Below the pieces are notes generated by a model. The model was not told the origin of the DNA and did not search any database. It saw nothing but the letters and a program-made list of their open reading frames with translations. The position numbers were made by a program, and so were the translations under genes. Below, piece by piece: positions 29,333 to 36,819 of a stretch of DNA of 36,995 nucleotides; the first letter of the stretch is position 1, and each line of letters opens with the position of its first letter. This DNA comes from a virus, in the IMG/VR virus record IMGVR_UViG_3300032093_000391, positions 1 to 36,995 of that record; one strand, given 5' to 3'.

Positions 29333-31297
29333 ATGATCCTCTGGCTTGACTTTGAAACCCGCAGCCGCTGCGACCTGACCAGCGCGGGCGTTTACAATTA
29401 CGCGCAGGACGGCAGCACCGAAGTGTTGTGCATGTCCTACGCCTTCGACGATGAGGACGTGGTGACCTGGCAGCCGGGTCAACCTTTCCCTGACCGCGTG
29501 GCGCAGCACCGGGGCCAGATACGCGCCCACAACGCCGCCTTCGAGCGGCTGGTCTTCTGGTATGTGTTGGCGCCCGAGCATGGCTTCCCCGAGCCGGCGC
29601 TGGAGCAGTTCTATTGCACCGCAACGCAGGCGCGGGCCAACTGCGCGCCCGGCAGTCTGGAGGACGTGGGGCGCTTCGCCGGCGCGGGTATGAAGAAAGA
29701 CCACCGCGGCGCCCAACTGATCCGCGCCCTGTCGATCCCCAAGCCCGACGGCACCTTCCGCGAGGACGCCGATCTGCTGGCCGAGATGGTGGCTTACTGC
29801 GAACAGGACGTGCGCGCCATGCGCGCCGTCAGCAAGGCCATGCGCGACCTATCTGATGAAGAACTGGCCGACTACCATGTAAACGAGCGGATCAACGACC
29901 GTGGGGTGCTGGTGGACACCGCGCTGTGCGGTGCTGCGGTGCGCTACGCCGCCGACGAATTGGTCGAAATCCAGCAGACCGTGCGTGAGGTGACCGAGGG
30001 CGTCATCACCAGCGTCAGAAGCCCCAAGATGCGGGCGTGGGTCGAACACCGGGTGGGCGCGCAGGCGCGCAAGCTAATGACCGTCTGGAAGGACGGGGTG
30101 CCCAAGGTGTCGATCGACAAGACCGTGCGCGCCAACCTGCTGGCACTGGCCGATGAGAACGCCGACGAAGTGCCGCCCGACGTGGCCGAGGTGATCCAGT
30201 GCGCCGATGACCTGTGGGCCAGCAGCGTGGCCAAGTTTAGCCGTGCGGCGGCGCTGGCCGACGCCGAGGACCAGCGGGTGCGCGGCGCGTTTGTCTTCGC
30301 CGGCGGCGCTGCCACAGGCCGGGCCAGCAGCTACGGCTTGCAGGTCCACAACTTCCCGCGCAAGTGCGCCGAGGCGCCCGACGACGTGCGGCAGGCCATG
30401 GTGCGCGCACATCAGATCGTGCCGCGCTACGGCAAGCGCGTCACGGACGTGCTGAAGGGGATGCTGCGCCCTGCCCTGCTGCCGTCGCCCGGCAAGGTGC
30501 TGGTGGCGGCGGATTGGTCGGCCATCGAGGCGCGCGTGAACCCGTGGTTGTCCGGTGCCGGCGACGACAAGCTGGAACTGTTTCGCACCGGCAAGGACGT
30601 TTACAAGGTCAACGCCATGGCGACCTTCCGCGTGGCCATGGACGAGGTCACCAAGGACCAGCGCCAGGTCGGCAAGGTGCAGGAGTTGGCCTGCGGCTTC
30701 GCGGGCGGCGTGGGCGCCTTCGCTGCCATGGGGCGCGTCTACGGCGTTCACATGCCTGAGAGCGAGGCACAGCGCATGGTTGACGCGTGGCGCCGGGCGA
30801 ACCCGTGGGCCGTGCCGTTCTGGCAGGGGTTGGAGGGCGCCTATACCCGCGCCATGCGGAACAAGGGCCATGAGTTCAGCGCCGGGCGGGTGACGTATTT
30901 GTTCGACGGGGTGCATCTTTGGTATGCGCTGCCCTCTGGTCGTGTGCTATGTTACCCCTTTGCGAAGCTAGAACCGGATGGGGTCACCTATGCTAAAGCC
31001 TCATGGAAGCCCGGCGCGGACGCTACCGAGTGGCCGCGCGCCCGCCTGTGGCGCGGGCTGGCCTGCGAGAACGTCACGCAGGCAGCGGCCCACGACCTGC
31101 TGCGGCACAGCCTGCGGCGGCTAGAGGCGGACGGGCAGGACGTGGTGCTGCATGTGCATGACGAAATCGTGGTCGAAACGGCCGACCCCGACGCCACCGT
31201 CGCCGCTATGGAGCGGGCGATGTGTGTGCCACCGAATTGGGCGGGCGGCATCCCGCTCAATATCGAGGCCGAAGTGATGACGCGTTACGGGAAATGA
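29333..31297 (+). CDS. DNA polymerase I, family A
   Basis: Replicative polymerase with proofreading. The start at 29333 (MILWLDFETRSRCDL) is chosen because the exonuclease motif begins at once; an upstream ATG at 29192 lies within the previous gene. Exo I DFE (D6, E8), Exo II AHNAAFERLV, Exo III YCEQD (D159). Pol motif A AADWSAIEAR (D394), a motif B region with RQVGKVQELACGFAGGVGAF, and motif C HVHDEIVVE (D610, E611). At 654 residues it lacks the 5'-3' exonuclease of bacterial Pol I, as is usual for phage enzymes. Only 12 bases and an RNA hairpin separate it from the preceding gene. Confidence 0.95.
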   Translation: MILWLDFETRSRCDLTSAGVYNYAQDGSTEVLCMSYAFDDEDVVTWQPGQPFPDRVAQHRGQIRAHNAAFERLVFWYVLAPEHGFPEPALEQFYCTATQARANCAPGSLEDVGRFAGAGMKKDHRGAQLIRALSIPKPDGTFREDADLLAEMVAYCEQDVRAMRAVSKAMRDLSDEELADYHVNERINDRGVLVDTALCGAAVRYAADELVEIQQTVREVTEGVITSVRSPKMRAWVEHRVGAQARKLMTVWKDGVPKVSIDKTVRANLLALADENADEVPPDVAEVIQCADDLWASSVAKFSRAAALADAEDQRVRGAFVFAGGAATGRASSYGLQVHNFPRKCAEAPDDVRQAMVRAHQIVPRYGKRVTDVLKGMLRPALLPSPGKVLVAADWSAIEARVNPWLSGAGDDKLELFRTGKDVYKVNAMATFRVAMDEVTKDQRQVGKVQELACGFAGGVGAFAAMGRVYGVHMPESEAQRMVDAWRRANPWAVPFWQGLEGAYTRAMRNKGHEFSAGRVTYLFDGVHLWYALPSGRVLCYPFAKLEPDGVTYAKASWKPGADATEWPRARLWRGLACENVTQAAAHDLLRHSLRRLEADGQDVVLHVHDEIVVETADPDATVAAMERAMCVPPNWAGGIPLNIEAEVMTRYGK

Positions 31298-31307
31298 GGA
31301 GGGAAAG

Positions 31308-33617
31308 ATGGATTTCATAGAGTTTCTGGAAAGCCTGGCGCCGCAGCGGGAGACGCTGCTGGTGGTCAGACAAAAGCCTGTCATGCGCGAGGGCGCGCAG
31401 GTGCTACACGCGGACGGGTCGCCGAAATACACCTGGCCGGCGTTCCTGCCGTCCAAGCGGAAAGGGGAGGGGGCCTGGTATGCGAACACCGGCTCCTTCA
31501 TCTTGGAGCGGTTCAAGGACGGCCAGCCGTCGGCCTCGTCGGCCAATTGCGAATACGTCCTTGTGATGATGCTGGACGATGTGGGGACCAAGGCGAAGAC
31601 GCCGCCCCTGCCGCCGACCTGGATCATGGAAACCAGCGAGGGGTCGTTCCAATGGGGCTACGCCTTCAGCGACCAGCCCACTAAGGGCGAGTTCACCGCA
31701 GCCATGGACGCCATCGCGGCGGCTGGCTACACCGACCCCGGCGCGACCAACGCGGTGCGGAACTTCCGCCTGCCGGGCAGCGTGAACCTGAAGCCCGGCC
31801 GTGGTGAGTTCAAGGCCCGGCTGGTCGAGTTCTACCCCGACCGCGAGTTCACCCTGCCGCAGATATGCGAAGCGCTGGGCGTCGCGCCTGCCGCGGCTGA
31901 CACGGCGGCGCAGCGCGCGTTCAAGCTGCGCGACACGGGCAAGGACAGCGTTCTGGGCTGGCTGAACGAGCAGGGCCTAGTCCTGTCTGGCGTCAACGCC
32001 GAGGGCTGGCTGGGCGTCGTCTGCCCCAACCATGGCGAGCATACCGACGGCCAGATCGGCGCCCGCTACAAGCCGCTGGATCGGTCCTTCTGCTGCTACC
32101 ACGGCCACTGCGAGCATCTGGACACGCGGGCCTTCTTGGGATGGGTGGCAGACAACGGCGGTCCCCGCGTCACGCCCGGCTTGCGCGATGAGTTGCTGGC
32201 CGAACACATGGCGCGGGCCATGGACAAGCTGGCGCCCACAGCCGAATACCCTGACCGGGCGGCGGAGATCATCGCCGAGGTCGACCGGAAGGAGGCCAGC
32301 CGGGTCCAGAAATCGCAGTGGTATGAGCGTTTCGCCTATGTCGTGTCGGACGACAGCTTCTTCGACCTTCAGGAACGCCGCGAGATTACCCGGTATTCCT
32401 TCAACGCCTTGTTCCGGCATGTGCCCTGCAAGTCGATCCACAACGCCCGCAAGATCGAGGCCGCCACCTGTTTCGATGAGAACCGTCAGGCCATGGGCGC
32501 GCGGGTGCTGGAGGGCGTCACCTACGCCGCCGGCGAGAGCGTGCTGGTCACGCGCAATGGCGTCGTCTATGGCAACCGCTGGCGCGATGGCCGCCCCGAC
32601 GTGTCGAAGGTGGCGCATGAGGACATCAGCATCTGGCAGCAGCACTGCCGGCGGCTGGTGCCAGACGAGGCCGAGTTGAACCACCTGTGGGACATCATGG
32701 CCTTCAAGACGCAGAACCCGCGCGTCAAGATCAACCACGCCGTATTGCACGGCGGCCATGGCGGCAGCGGTAAGGATACCATGTGGGCGCCGTTCCTGTG
32801 GGCCGTGTGCGGGCCGGGGCTGGTCAACCGGGGGCTGGTGGATGGCGATTCGCTGAACAGCCAGTGGGGCTACGCGCTGGAGAGCGAAGTGATCATCCTG
32901 AACGAGTTGAAGGAGCCGGAAGCCGCCACCAGGCGCGCGCTGGCCAACAGGCTGAAGCCCATCATTGCCGCGCCGCCTGAGATGCTGACGGTCAACCGTA
33001 AGGGCCTGCACCCCTACGATACCGTCAACCGCGCCTTCGTGCTGGCCTTCAGTAACGACCCGGTGCCGATCACGATCAGCAGCGATGACCGCCGCTGGTT
33101 CGTGCTGTGGTCGCAGGCGCCCATCATGGCCGAGGCCGAGGCCAAGCTGATCTGGCGCTGGTACAAGGAAGGCTTGGGGTTTGAGAAGGTCGCCAAGTGG
33201 CTGCACAGCCGCGACGTGTCGGCGTTCAACCCCGGCGCGGCGCCTGTGCTTAACGACGCTAAGGCCAACCTGATCGAGCATAGCATGAGCATGGCCGAAA
33301 GCTTCATTGTCGAACTGATCCGCAACCGCCAAGGCGACTTCGCCAAGGGCGTCATTGCCTCGCCCTTCCATGCCGTGTGCGACCGCCTGAGCGGCTTGGC
33401 CCCGCCAGGCGTCAAGATACCGCAGCCCGCGCTGCTTCACGCGCTGAAGGAAGCCAAGTGGGTGGATGTTGGCAGGGTGGGGACGGTCGAGTTGATGAAC
33501 AAGAAGCACATCTTTGCGACGCCCGAGATGGCGAAGAAGTATTCGAAAAGCGACCTCCGGCGCATTGTAGAAGAAGAGGCCGCGCCGAAGGTGGTCAACC
33601 TCAAAGCGGTGGGTTAG
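31308..33617 (+). CDS. Primase-helicase: AEP primase plus SF3-type helicase
   Basis: 769 residues, two functional halves. The first 250 residues look like an archaeo-eukaryotic primase/RepB-type domain: MMLDD (D90, D91) is followed by RNFRLPGSVNLKPG. A Cys/His cluster (CPNHGEHTDGQ ... CCYHGHCEH) suggests a zinc-binding linker at about 245-275. The last 400 residues are a superfamily 3-type helicase (DUF5906-like): Walker A HGGHGGSGKDT (G482-T491), Walker B VIILNEL and NRAFVLAFSNDPVP with SSDDRRWFVLW as sensor and Arg finger. A perfect AGGAGGG precedes the ATG. It ends the rightward replication operon and overlaps the convergent gene by 17 bases. Confidence 0.9.
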   Translation: MDFIEFLESLAPQRETLLVVRQKPVMREGAQVLHADGSPKYTWPAFLPSKRKGEGAWYANTGSFILERFKDGQPSASSANCEYVLVMMLDDVGTKAKTPPLPPTWIMETSEGSFQWGYAFSDQPTKGEFTAAMDAIAAAGYTDPGATNAVRNFRLPGSVNLKPGRGEFKARLVEFYPDREFTLPQICEALGVAPAAADTAAQRAFKLRDTGKDSVLGWLNEQGLVLSGVNAEGWLGVVCPNHGEHTDGQIGARYKPLDRSFCCYHGHCEHLDTRAFLGWVADNGGPRVTPGLRDELLAEHMARAMDKLAPTAEYPDRAAEIIAEVDRKEASRVQKSQWYERFAYVVSDDSFFDLQERREITRYSFNALFRHVPCKSIHNARKIEAATCFDENRQAMGARVLEGVTYAAGESVLVTRNGVVYGNRWRDGRPDVSKVAHEDISIWQQHCRRLVPDEAELNHLWDIMAFKTQNPRVKINHAVLHGGHGGSGKDTMWAPFLWAVCGPGLVNRGLVDGDSLNSQWGYALESEVIILNELKEPEAATRRALANRLKPIIAAPPEMLTVNRKGLHPYDTVNRAFVLAFSNDPVPITISSDDRRWFVLWSQAPIMAEAEAKLIWRWYKEGLGFEKVAKWLHSRDVSAFNPGAAPVLNDAKANLIEHSMSMAESFIVELIRNRQGDFAKGVIASPFHAVCDRLSGLAPPGVKIPQPALLHALKEAKWVDVGRVGTVELMNKKHIFATPEMAKKYSKSDLRRIVEEEAAPKVVNLKAVG

Positions 33618-33804
33618 GGCGGCCCATCGTTTCATTAGGCTGGATGCGGACCTCTTTATTGGGCCACGTCCAGCACTGCCCTGTGGCGTCTTGGAAGCAG
33701 ACCCACAACAGGTCTGCCTCCGGCCCGTAATCTATCACCAGGTGCGCCCACGCCCGCCCCTTGGGCGTCAACAGCGGCAGGGGCGGGTTCAGTTGCTGGA
33801 TCAA
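33601..33804 (-). CDS. Small phage protein, TTG start (67 aa)
   Basis: I place the start at TTG 33804. It forms a TTGA overlap with the stop of the upstream gene and has GGGAG 7 bases before it; an ATG at 33852 would extend into that gene without support. The product LIQQLNPPLPLLTPKGRAWA, then LVIDYGPEADLLWVCF and CWTWPNKEVRIQ has the look of a small protein that I recall from many environmental phages. The function is unknown. This is the last gene of the long leftward operon. Its end overlaps the primase gene by 17 bases. Confidence 0.75.
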   Translation of the reverse strand: MIQQLNPPLPLLTPKGRAWAHLVIDYGPEADLLWVCFQDATGQCWTWPNKEVRIQPNETMGRPNPPL

Positions 33805-34175
33805 GCCTTTTCTCCCAGCGCCGCGCGCGTTTCCGGTTTCAACTTGTCCCAATCGCCGCGCCAGACATGCTTCGCCAAATCCTGCACAGCAGCGCGCAGC
33901 TTTTCGATTTCATCTCTGGCCTCTTGGTAATCAGATAGGTAGGCATGGTTTGAGGCGGCGAGTTTCGCGTTCTCCGCCTTCAACGTAACCGCCTCGGCGC
34001 AGAATTGCGTGGTGCTTTGACCCCGCGCGCAACCGCCAACCTTCAGTTTTTCGTTCTCTGCCTTCAGCGCATCACGCTCGGCGGCGAGGGAGCGGAGGGC
34101 GGCGGCACGGATGGGGAAGTTGTCGATGTCGCAGCCGCCCGCCATGCGGAGGGCATCTTCCGTGGTGATGGTCAT
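33801..34175 (-). CDS. Coiled-coil phage protein (124 aa)
   Basis: Begins MTITTEDALRMAGGCDIDNF. Residues about 27-100 are heptad-rich helix (LRSLAAERDALKAENEKLKV, then EAVTLKAENAKLAASN and EARDEIEKLRAAV). The rest is polar. The composition resembles Ea22/ead-type accessory proteins of lambdoid phages, but I see no defining domain. An ATGA overlap with the upstream gene and a TTGA overlap with the next give tight coupling in the small-gene operon. The function is unknown. Confidence 0.7.
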   Translation of the reverse strand: MTITTEDALRMAGGCDIDNFPIRAAALRSLAAERDALKAENEKLKVGGCARGQSTTQFCAEAVTLKAENAKLAASNHAYLSDYQEARDEIEKLRAAVQDLAKHVWRGDWDKLKPETRAALGEKA

Positions 34176-34384
34176 GTCAGCACCGCCAGCGCCAACGCCA
34201 ACGTCAGCACCACAAGCGATTTAATAATTCGCTCTACCACCCGCTCCAGCCGCAGGATAGCTGTGCGCTGAGCCGATCCATCGGCCTCCAGCCACTCCAC
34301 CCGCGCCTTTAGCCGGGGCTCTGGCCTGTCGCCTTCTATGAGGGCGCGCAGCATCTCCGCGCGCTCTAGTTCCCTATCTTTCAT
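34172..34384 (-). CDS. Small protein with C-terminal membrane helix (70 aa)
   Basis: The N-terminal 45 residues are charged and helical (ELERAEMLRALIEGDRPEPR). The last 20 (SLVVLTLALALAVLT) form a hydrophobic tail anchor. GGAGG precedes the ATG in the end of the upstream gene. An ATGA overlap links it to both neighbours. It may be a membrane-associated host-takeover protein, but I can assign no function. Confidence 0.7.
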   Translation of the reverse strand: MKDRELERAEMLRALIEGDRPEPRLKARVEWLEADGSAQRTAILRLERVVERIIKSLVVLTLALALAVLT

Positions 34385-34560
34385 TGCCCTTCCTCCTTTT
34401 GTGGCACGAACAGCTTGCGCGCCCGCAGAACGTGCGGGCAGGCCTCTTGCGTTTCTGTCAGGGTGGCGATGGTGCTACGCAGCCGCGCCGCGCCCCACAG
34501 GTCGCCCTCGCGCTCGGCAAGGGCTAGGTTGTCTTGCAAGCGCTCCAGAAAGGTCTTCAT
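34381..34560 (-). CDS. Small phage protein (59 aa)
   Basis: A 59-codon frame lies between two ATGA overlaps (34557-34560 and 34381-34384). The product starts MKTFLERLQDNLALAEREGD and has LWGAARLRSTIATLTETQEAC, followed by a short basic end. Predicted helical, no membrane segment, no family I recognise. Its length and exact stop-start overlaps with both neighbours support it as a real gene of the leftward operon. Confidence 0.75.
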   Translation of the reverse strand: MKTFLERLQDNLALAEREGDLWGAARLRSTIATLTETQEACPHVLRARKLFVPQKEEGQ

Positions 34561-34889
34561 GCTGCCTCCGTGCCGTAGAACGGCTTCAAGCCCTTCAGGG
34601 CCTCGTATAGCTTGCGCTCTGGCGTCGGCATAACGTCAGGGTCCAGCCCGTCCAAATTGAACGGGCCAGGCTGGCCATCCAGCCCGTCCTGCCACGCCCA
34701 GGCCAGCGACCAATACGCCGCCTCCGCCACCTTCAGAAACGCCTTCAGGCGCGCGTCGGCGTCGTCGGCGCGCAGATCGGCAAGCTGCGCCCGCTGGTAG
34801 TGGTGCCATGCGATCTCGCATTGCGCCTTGTGCGCCTGCTCCAGTTCGGCCACGCGCTTGCGTAGCCCGTCATGTGTTAGGTCGTCCAT
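34557..34889 (-). CDS. Phage protein of unknown function (110 aa)
   Basis: I choose ATG 34889 (MDDLTHDGLRKRVAELEQAH) because AGGAGG precedes it by a suitable distance; the frame extends to 34925 without a site. The N-terminal 70 residues are heptad-like helix. A second part is Trp-rich (YWSLAWAWQDGLDGQP) and ends LYEALKGLKPFYG. No known domain. The stop overlaps the next start by ATGA. It lies 8 bases downstream of the zinc-ribbon gene. Confidence 0.7.
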   Translation of the reverse strand: MDDLTHDGLRKRVAELEQAHKAQCEIAWHHYQRAQLADLRADDADARLKAFLKVAEAAYWSLAWAWQDGLDGQPGPFNLDGLDPDVMPTPERKLYEALKGLKPFYGTEAA

Positions 34890-34897
34890 TGTCCCTC

Positions 34898-35197
34898 CTA
34901 GTCTGCCGTCCGGCAGCGGCTGCATAATCTATTACCGGGGCCATAACTGTCAAACATTATTTGACAGCGCAGGCACTTGCGCGGCGTGTAGCCCTTATCC
35001 TCGCGCTCGCGTGTGGGGCTTTTATGGTAGGGGCTATACGCCCCGCGCTTGGCCCACCAGGTCGAGAGCGTCTTAGCCGACACGCCCACGGTCCTGCTGA
35101 TGGCCTCCCATGTCGTGCCCTTGCGCCGTTCATGCGCGATGAAATCGACATGGGCGGCGGCGATGCCTTGCGGCAGGCGGTTGTCAGGCTTTGGCAT
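34898..35197 (-). CDS. Helix-turn-helix / zinc-ribbon protein (99 aa)
   Basis: A small DNA-binding candidate. Residues about 25-51 form a helix-turn-helix-like unit (KGTTWEAISRTVGVSAKTLS followed by TWWAKRG). The C-terminus carries a four-cysteine zinc ribbon: C75-x2-C78 and C92-x2-C95 around MFDSYGPGNR. Such a zinc ribbon following an HTH occurs in phage transcription factors and inhibitors. GGAAGG precedes the ATG. It is the most regulator-like protein in the genome, so the repeats and palindromes at 1343-1620 are natural candidate targets, but this link is pure inference. Confidence 0.75.
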   Translation of the reverse strand: MPKPDNRLPQGIAAAHVDFIAHERRKGTTWEAISRTVGVSAKTLSTWWAKRGAYSPYHKSPTREREDKGYTPRKCLRCQIMFDSYGPGNRLCSRCRTAD

Positions 35198-35378
35198 GGT
35201 GCGCCTTCCAGACCTGCTCGGCCTCGTCTAGCTGGCGTCCAAGCGCGGCTAGGGTGCGCTGGATGCGCCAATGCTCTTCGCTGCCGTCCCATGTCTGCTT
35301 TAGCAGTTCCTCATGGGTCTGGATGCTCGCCATCAGCACGCGCAGGCTACGGAACGGCATGGGTTCAGTAATGATCAT
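35184..35378 (-). CDS. Small helical phage protein (64 aa)
   Basis: Starts at ATG 35378 (MIITEPMPFRSLRVLMASIQ), after GGGGAAG at about 8 bases; the ATG at 35393 has no such support. The rest is helical (THEELLKQTWDGSEEHWRIQ, RTLAALGRQLDEAEQVW). No known domain. The start lies inside the end of the upstream membrane protein gene and its stop overlaps the next gene by 14 bases. Confidence 0.7.
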   Translation of the reverse strand: MIITEPMPFRSLRVLMASIQTHEELLKQTWDGSEEHWRIQRTLAALGRQLDEAEQVWKAHHAKA

Positions 35379-35487
35379 CTTCGTCTTCCCCAATGGTTGT
35401 CTCGATGTAATACGCCAGCAGGGCCAACAGCCCTCCGCCTAGCAGCAGCCCCGCAATGATAACGCGAAGCCAATCCAAAATTGTCAT
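35365..35487 (-). CDS. Small single-pass membrane protein (40 aa)
   Basis: Start chosen at ATG 35487 (MTILDWLRVIIAGLLLGGGL), preceded by GGGGG at about 6 bases. Residues about 8-27 form a Leu/Gly-rich membrane helix, followed by an acidic tail (GEDEDDHY). The longer frame (to 35556) is very Arg-rich and has no ribosome site. Topology and size resemble small phage toxins or lysis-control peptides. The function is unknown. Confidence 0.65.
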   Translation of the reverse strand: MTILDWLRVIIAGLLLGGGLLALLAYYIETTIGEDEDDHY

Positions 35488-35521
35488 TGCATCCCCCTCG
35501 GGTGCGGTGTAACGTGTTCTT

Positions 35522-35560
35522 GTGCGTGGGCGGCTTTCCCTCCCCGACAAGCCCACGCAC
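35522..35560 (-). promoter_or_regulatory. 10-base inverted repeat with Shine-Dalgarno-like loop
   Basis: GTGCGTGGGC (35522-35531) and GCCCACGCAC (35551-35560) are perfect inverted copies around a 19-base loop. On the leftward transcript the loop contains GGGGAGGG. The gap between genes 35585 and 35487 holds only this element and a doubtful 31-codon frame. A hairpin exposing a ribosome-site-like loop could control the downstream genes or protect the message. Confidence 0.5.
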
Positions 35561-35584
35561 CGCCCGCCGGGTTGAGCATCTGCC

Positions 35585-35830
35585 TCACGGCTCCCCGGCG
35601 GGCGGCCCTTTCATGGGTGTCGGGTCGTAATCCCACCCCGGCAGGTAAACCGTCACGGCGTAGCGCTCCCCGGAGAACGTCACCGCCTTGATGCGCGCCA
35701 GCCTGACGCCGCTTCGCATCATTGGCTCGGCCCATTCTATTGCCGTGTCGGCGTGTTCCGGCAGCGGCATGGCGTCGCGCTCGGCCAGCCAGCGCGCGTA
35801 TTGTATGGCCTTCTTTTCGTCGGGTATCAT
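35585..35830 (-). CDS. Phage protein of unknown function (81 aa)
   Basis: Start chosen at ATG 35830 (MIPDEKKAIQYARWLAERDA), with GAGGAAAA before it; a frame to 36034 extends through the methyltransferase-like gene and is a shadow. The protein is helical at first, then has ARIKAVTFSGERYAVTVYLP and ends in a Pro-rich tail with PMKGPPAGEP. No family recognised. ATGA overlap with the upstream tiny gene. Confidence 0.75.
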   Translation of the reverse strand: MIPDEKKAIQYARWLAERDAMPLPEHADTAIEWAEPMMRSGVRLARIKAVTFSGERYAVTVYLPGWDYDPTPMKGPPAGEP

Positions 35831-35886
35831 CGTGTTTTCCTCATTGCAATCAGCAGGCAAAGCGCCCGCAGGATTAGAGTTAGCAT
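35827..35886 (-). CDS. Possible 19-residue hydrophobic peptide
   Basis: ATG at 35886 lies inside the end of the methyltransferase-like gene, after GGGGG at about 7 bases. The frame MLTLILRALCLLIAMRKTR ends with an ATGA overlap to the next gene. The hydrophobic body with a basic tail is typical of tiny membrane peptides. Evidence is its ribosome site and tight overlaps. Its length makes chance a real alternative. Confidence 0.35.
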   Translation of the reverse strand: MLTLILRALCLLIAMRKTR

Positions 35887-36464
35887 GGGTTCCCCCATTG
35901 TTCGGCCATCGCGTCGGCGATGCCTTGGAATGTCGCGCTGCGTATTTTCCACCGATCCGCAGAGGGCGGCAGGTTGTACCATTGCGGCAGGCTGCGCCCT
36001 GACTTGGTGACGTGCCGCGCGCCCTTGCCGACAATGTTGGTTGGCGTCAGGTGCGGCAGGCCCTTCAGCCATAGGCAAGTCGTTTTGGTCGCCTCATGGC
36101 CAAACTGCCAAGGCTGGATTACCTGATCAGGCCTCCTGATCCGGCTTGATATGACGCTGACCGGGTTCTCCAGCGCGATGCGGGCGATGGGCGCGGCCAG
36201 CAGCAGGCGCACGAAGTCCAAGGCCTCGGCTTGTTCCTGCGCCTTGTCCTTGAACCAGCGCGCCCCGCTGACGGCCAAGTGAGTGCAGGGCGGATGGGCG
36301 ATCATTAAATCCCACCCATCGCCTAGAATGTCTTGCACCGGGCCTTGGTAGTGCGGGCCGGGCGTTTCGCTTGGCAGCAGGTCGCAGGATAGGGCGTCAT
36401 GCCCTCGCGCGCGAAAAGCATCCCGCACGGCGCCGGAGTATTCGCAGGCAATTAAGACGCGCAT
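35880..36464 (-). CDS. DNA cytosine methyltransferase-like protein (194 aa)
   Basis: Starts MRVLIACEYSGAVRDAF (SAM-binding motif I-like, ExSG), then SCDLLPSETPGPHYQG and DLMIAHPPCTHLA (PPC at 58-60, catalytic Cys60 position). It continues with ALENPVSVIS (E99-N100-P101, the ENV-like motif VI), KTTCLWLKGLP and GIADAMAEQW. This is the cut-down C5-methyltransferase-like family seen in phages. It keeps the Cys and Glu but lacks an obvious target-recognition domain, so it may modify free nucleotides, act on DNA with another subunit, or protect the genome. Overlaps the 49-aa gene by 13 bases. Confidence 0.8.
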   Translation of the reverse strand: MRVLIACEYSGAVRDAFRARGHDALSCDLLPSETPGPHYQGPVQDILGDGWDLMIAHPPCTHLAVSGARWFKDKAQEQAEALDFVRLLLAAPIARIALENPVSVISSRIRRPDQVIQPWQFGHEATKTTCLWLKGLPHLTPTNIVGKGARHVTKSGRSLPQWYNLPPSADRWKIRSATFQGIADAMAEQWGNPC

Positions 36465-36601
36465 AGGGCGGCCCTTTCATGCTGCGCCAGCACGGCGCGC
36501 AAGATTTCGTCAGCGTCGGCCTTGGTCGGCCATGGGGTGCCATAGAAGGCGCCGCCCGGCGCCCCCACGATGTACCAGAACAAGCCTATCTGCTTTACCA
36601 T
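36452..36601 (-). CDS. Small phage protein (49 aa)
   Basis: ATG at 36601 overlaps the stop of the upstream gene by 7 bases, and GGGGAG lies about 10 bases before it. The product starts MVKQIGLFWYIVGAPGGAFY and ends in a helical ADEILRAVLAQHERAA region. Its first 19 codons recur at 1-59. It lies between the variable 74-aa gene and the methyltransferase-like gene, and overlaps the latter by 13 bases. The function is unknown. Confidence 0.75.
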   Translation of the reverse strand: MVKQIGLFWYIVGAPGGAFYGTPWPTKADADEILRAVLAQHERAALCAS

Positions 36602-36669
36602 TGGTTGCGGTCTCCCCTGTCTAGGCTAGGCCACTGATGCACCGCCGGGCGGCCTGTGCGGTCTGGCAT
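36543..36669. repeat. Right copy of exact 127-base terminal duplication
   Basis: Identical to bases 1-127. It is followed by a first mismatch at 36670, with imperfect similarity to 36819. It covers the start of the 49-aa gene and the 3' end of the 74-aa gene. Unlike the left copy it sits inside the contig, with 326 bases after it. Confidence 0.85.
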
Positions 36670-36819
36670 TTCAAAAACGGCGCCGGGCTTCACGTCGCTG
36701 GTCAGATCCCAATCGTTGCGCCATAGGCGCACGGCATCAATGGGGTTGTGCGCCTCCACTACAAGGCTCATGTCGTTGCCGTTTTCGTCGTCGGAATAGA
36801 CTAGGTATATGCGTGTCAT
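36595..36819 (-). CDS. Small phage protein, allele or paralogue B (74 aa)
   Basis: The second version of the gene at 53-277 (70 of 74 residues identical). I place the start at ATG 36819; a longer frame to 36897 would run through the upstream gene and adds unrelated sequence. It has an ATGA overlap with the upstream partial gene, whereas the left copy has a 3-base gap to a different gene. So the same cassette is joined to two different neighbours. The function is unknown. Confidence 0.8.
   Translation of the reverse strand: MTRIYLVYSDDENGNDMSLVVEAHNPIDAVRLWRNDWDLTSDVKPGAVFEMPDRTGRPAVHQWPSLDRGDRNQW

Noticed and set aside
31977-33635. 552-codon open frame antisense to the primase-helicase
   Set aside because: High-GC coding sequence often leaves long antisense frames. 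The sense frame has complete helicase and primase motifs and a strong ribosome site, while the antisense product has no recognisable motif.
35492-35580. 31-codon minus-strand frame with ATGA overlap to the 40-aa membrane gene
   Set aside because: GAGG is too close to the ATG, the composition is Gly/Ala/His/Arg-random, and the DNA is better explained by the inverted repeat at 35522-35560.
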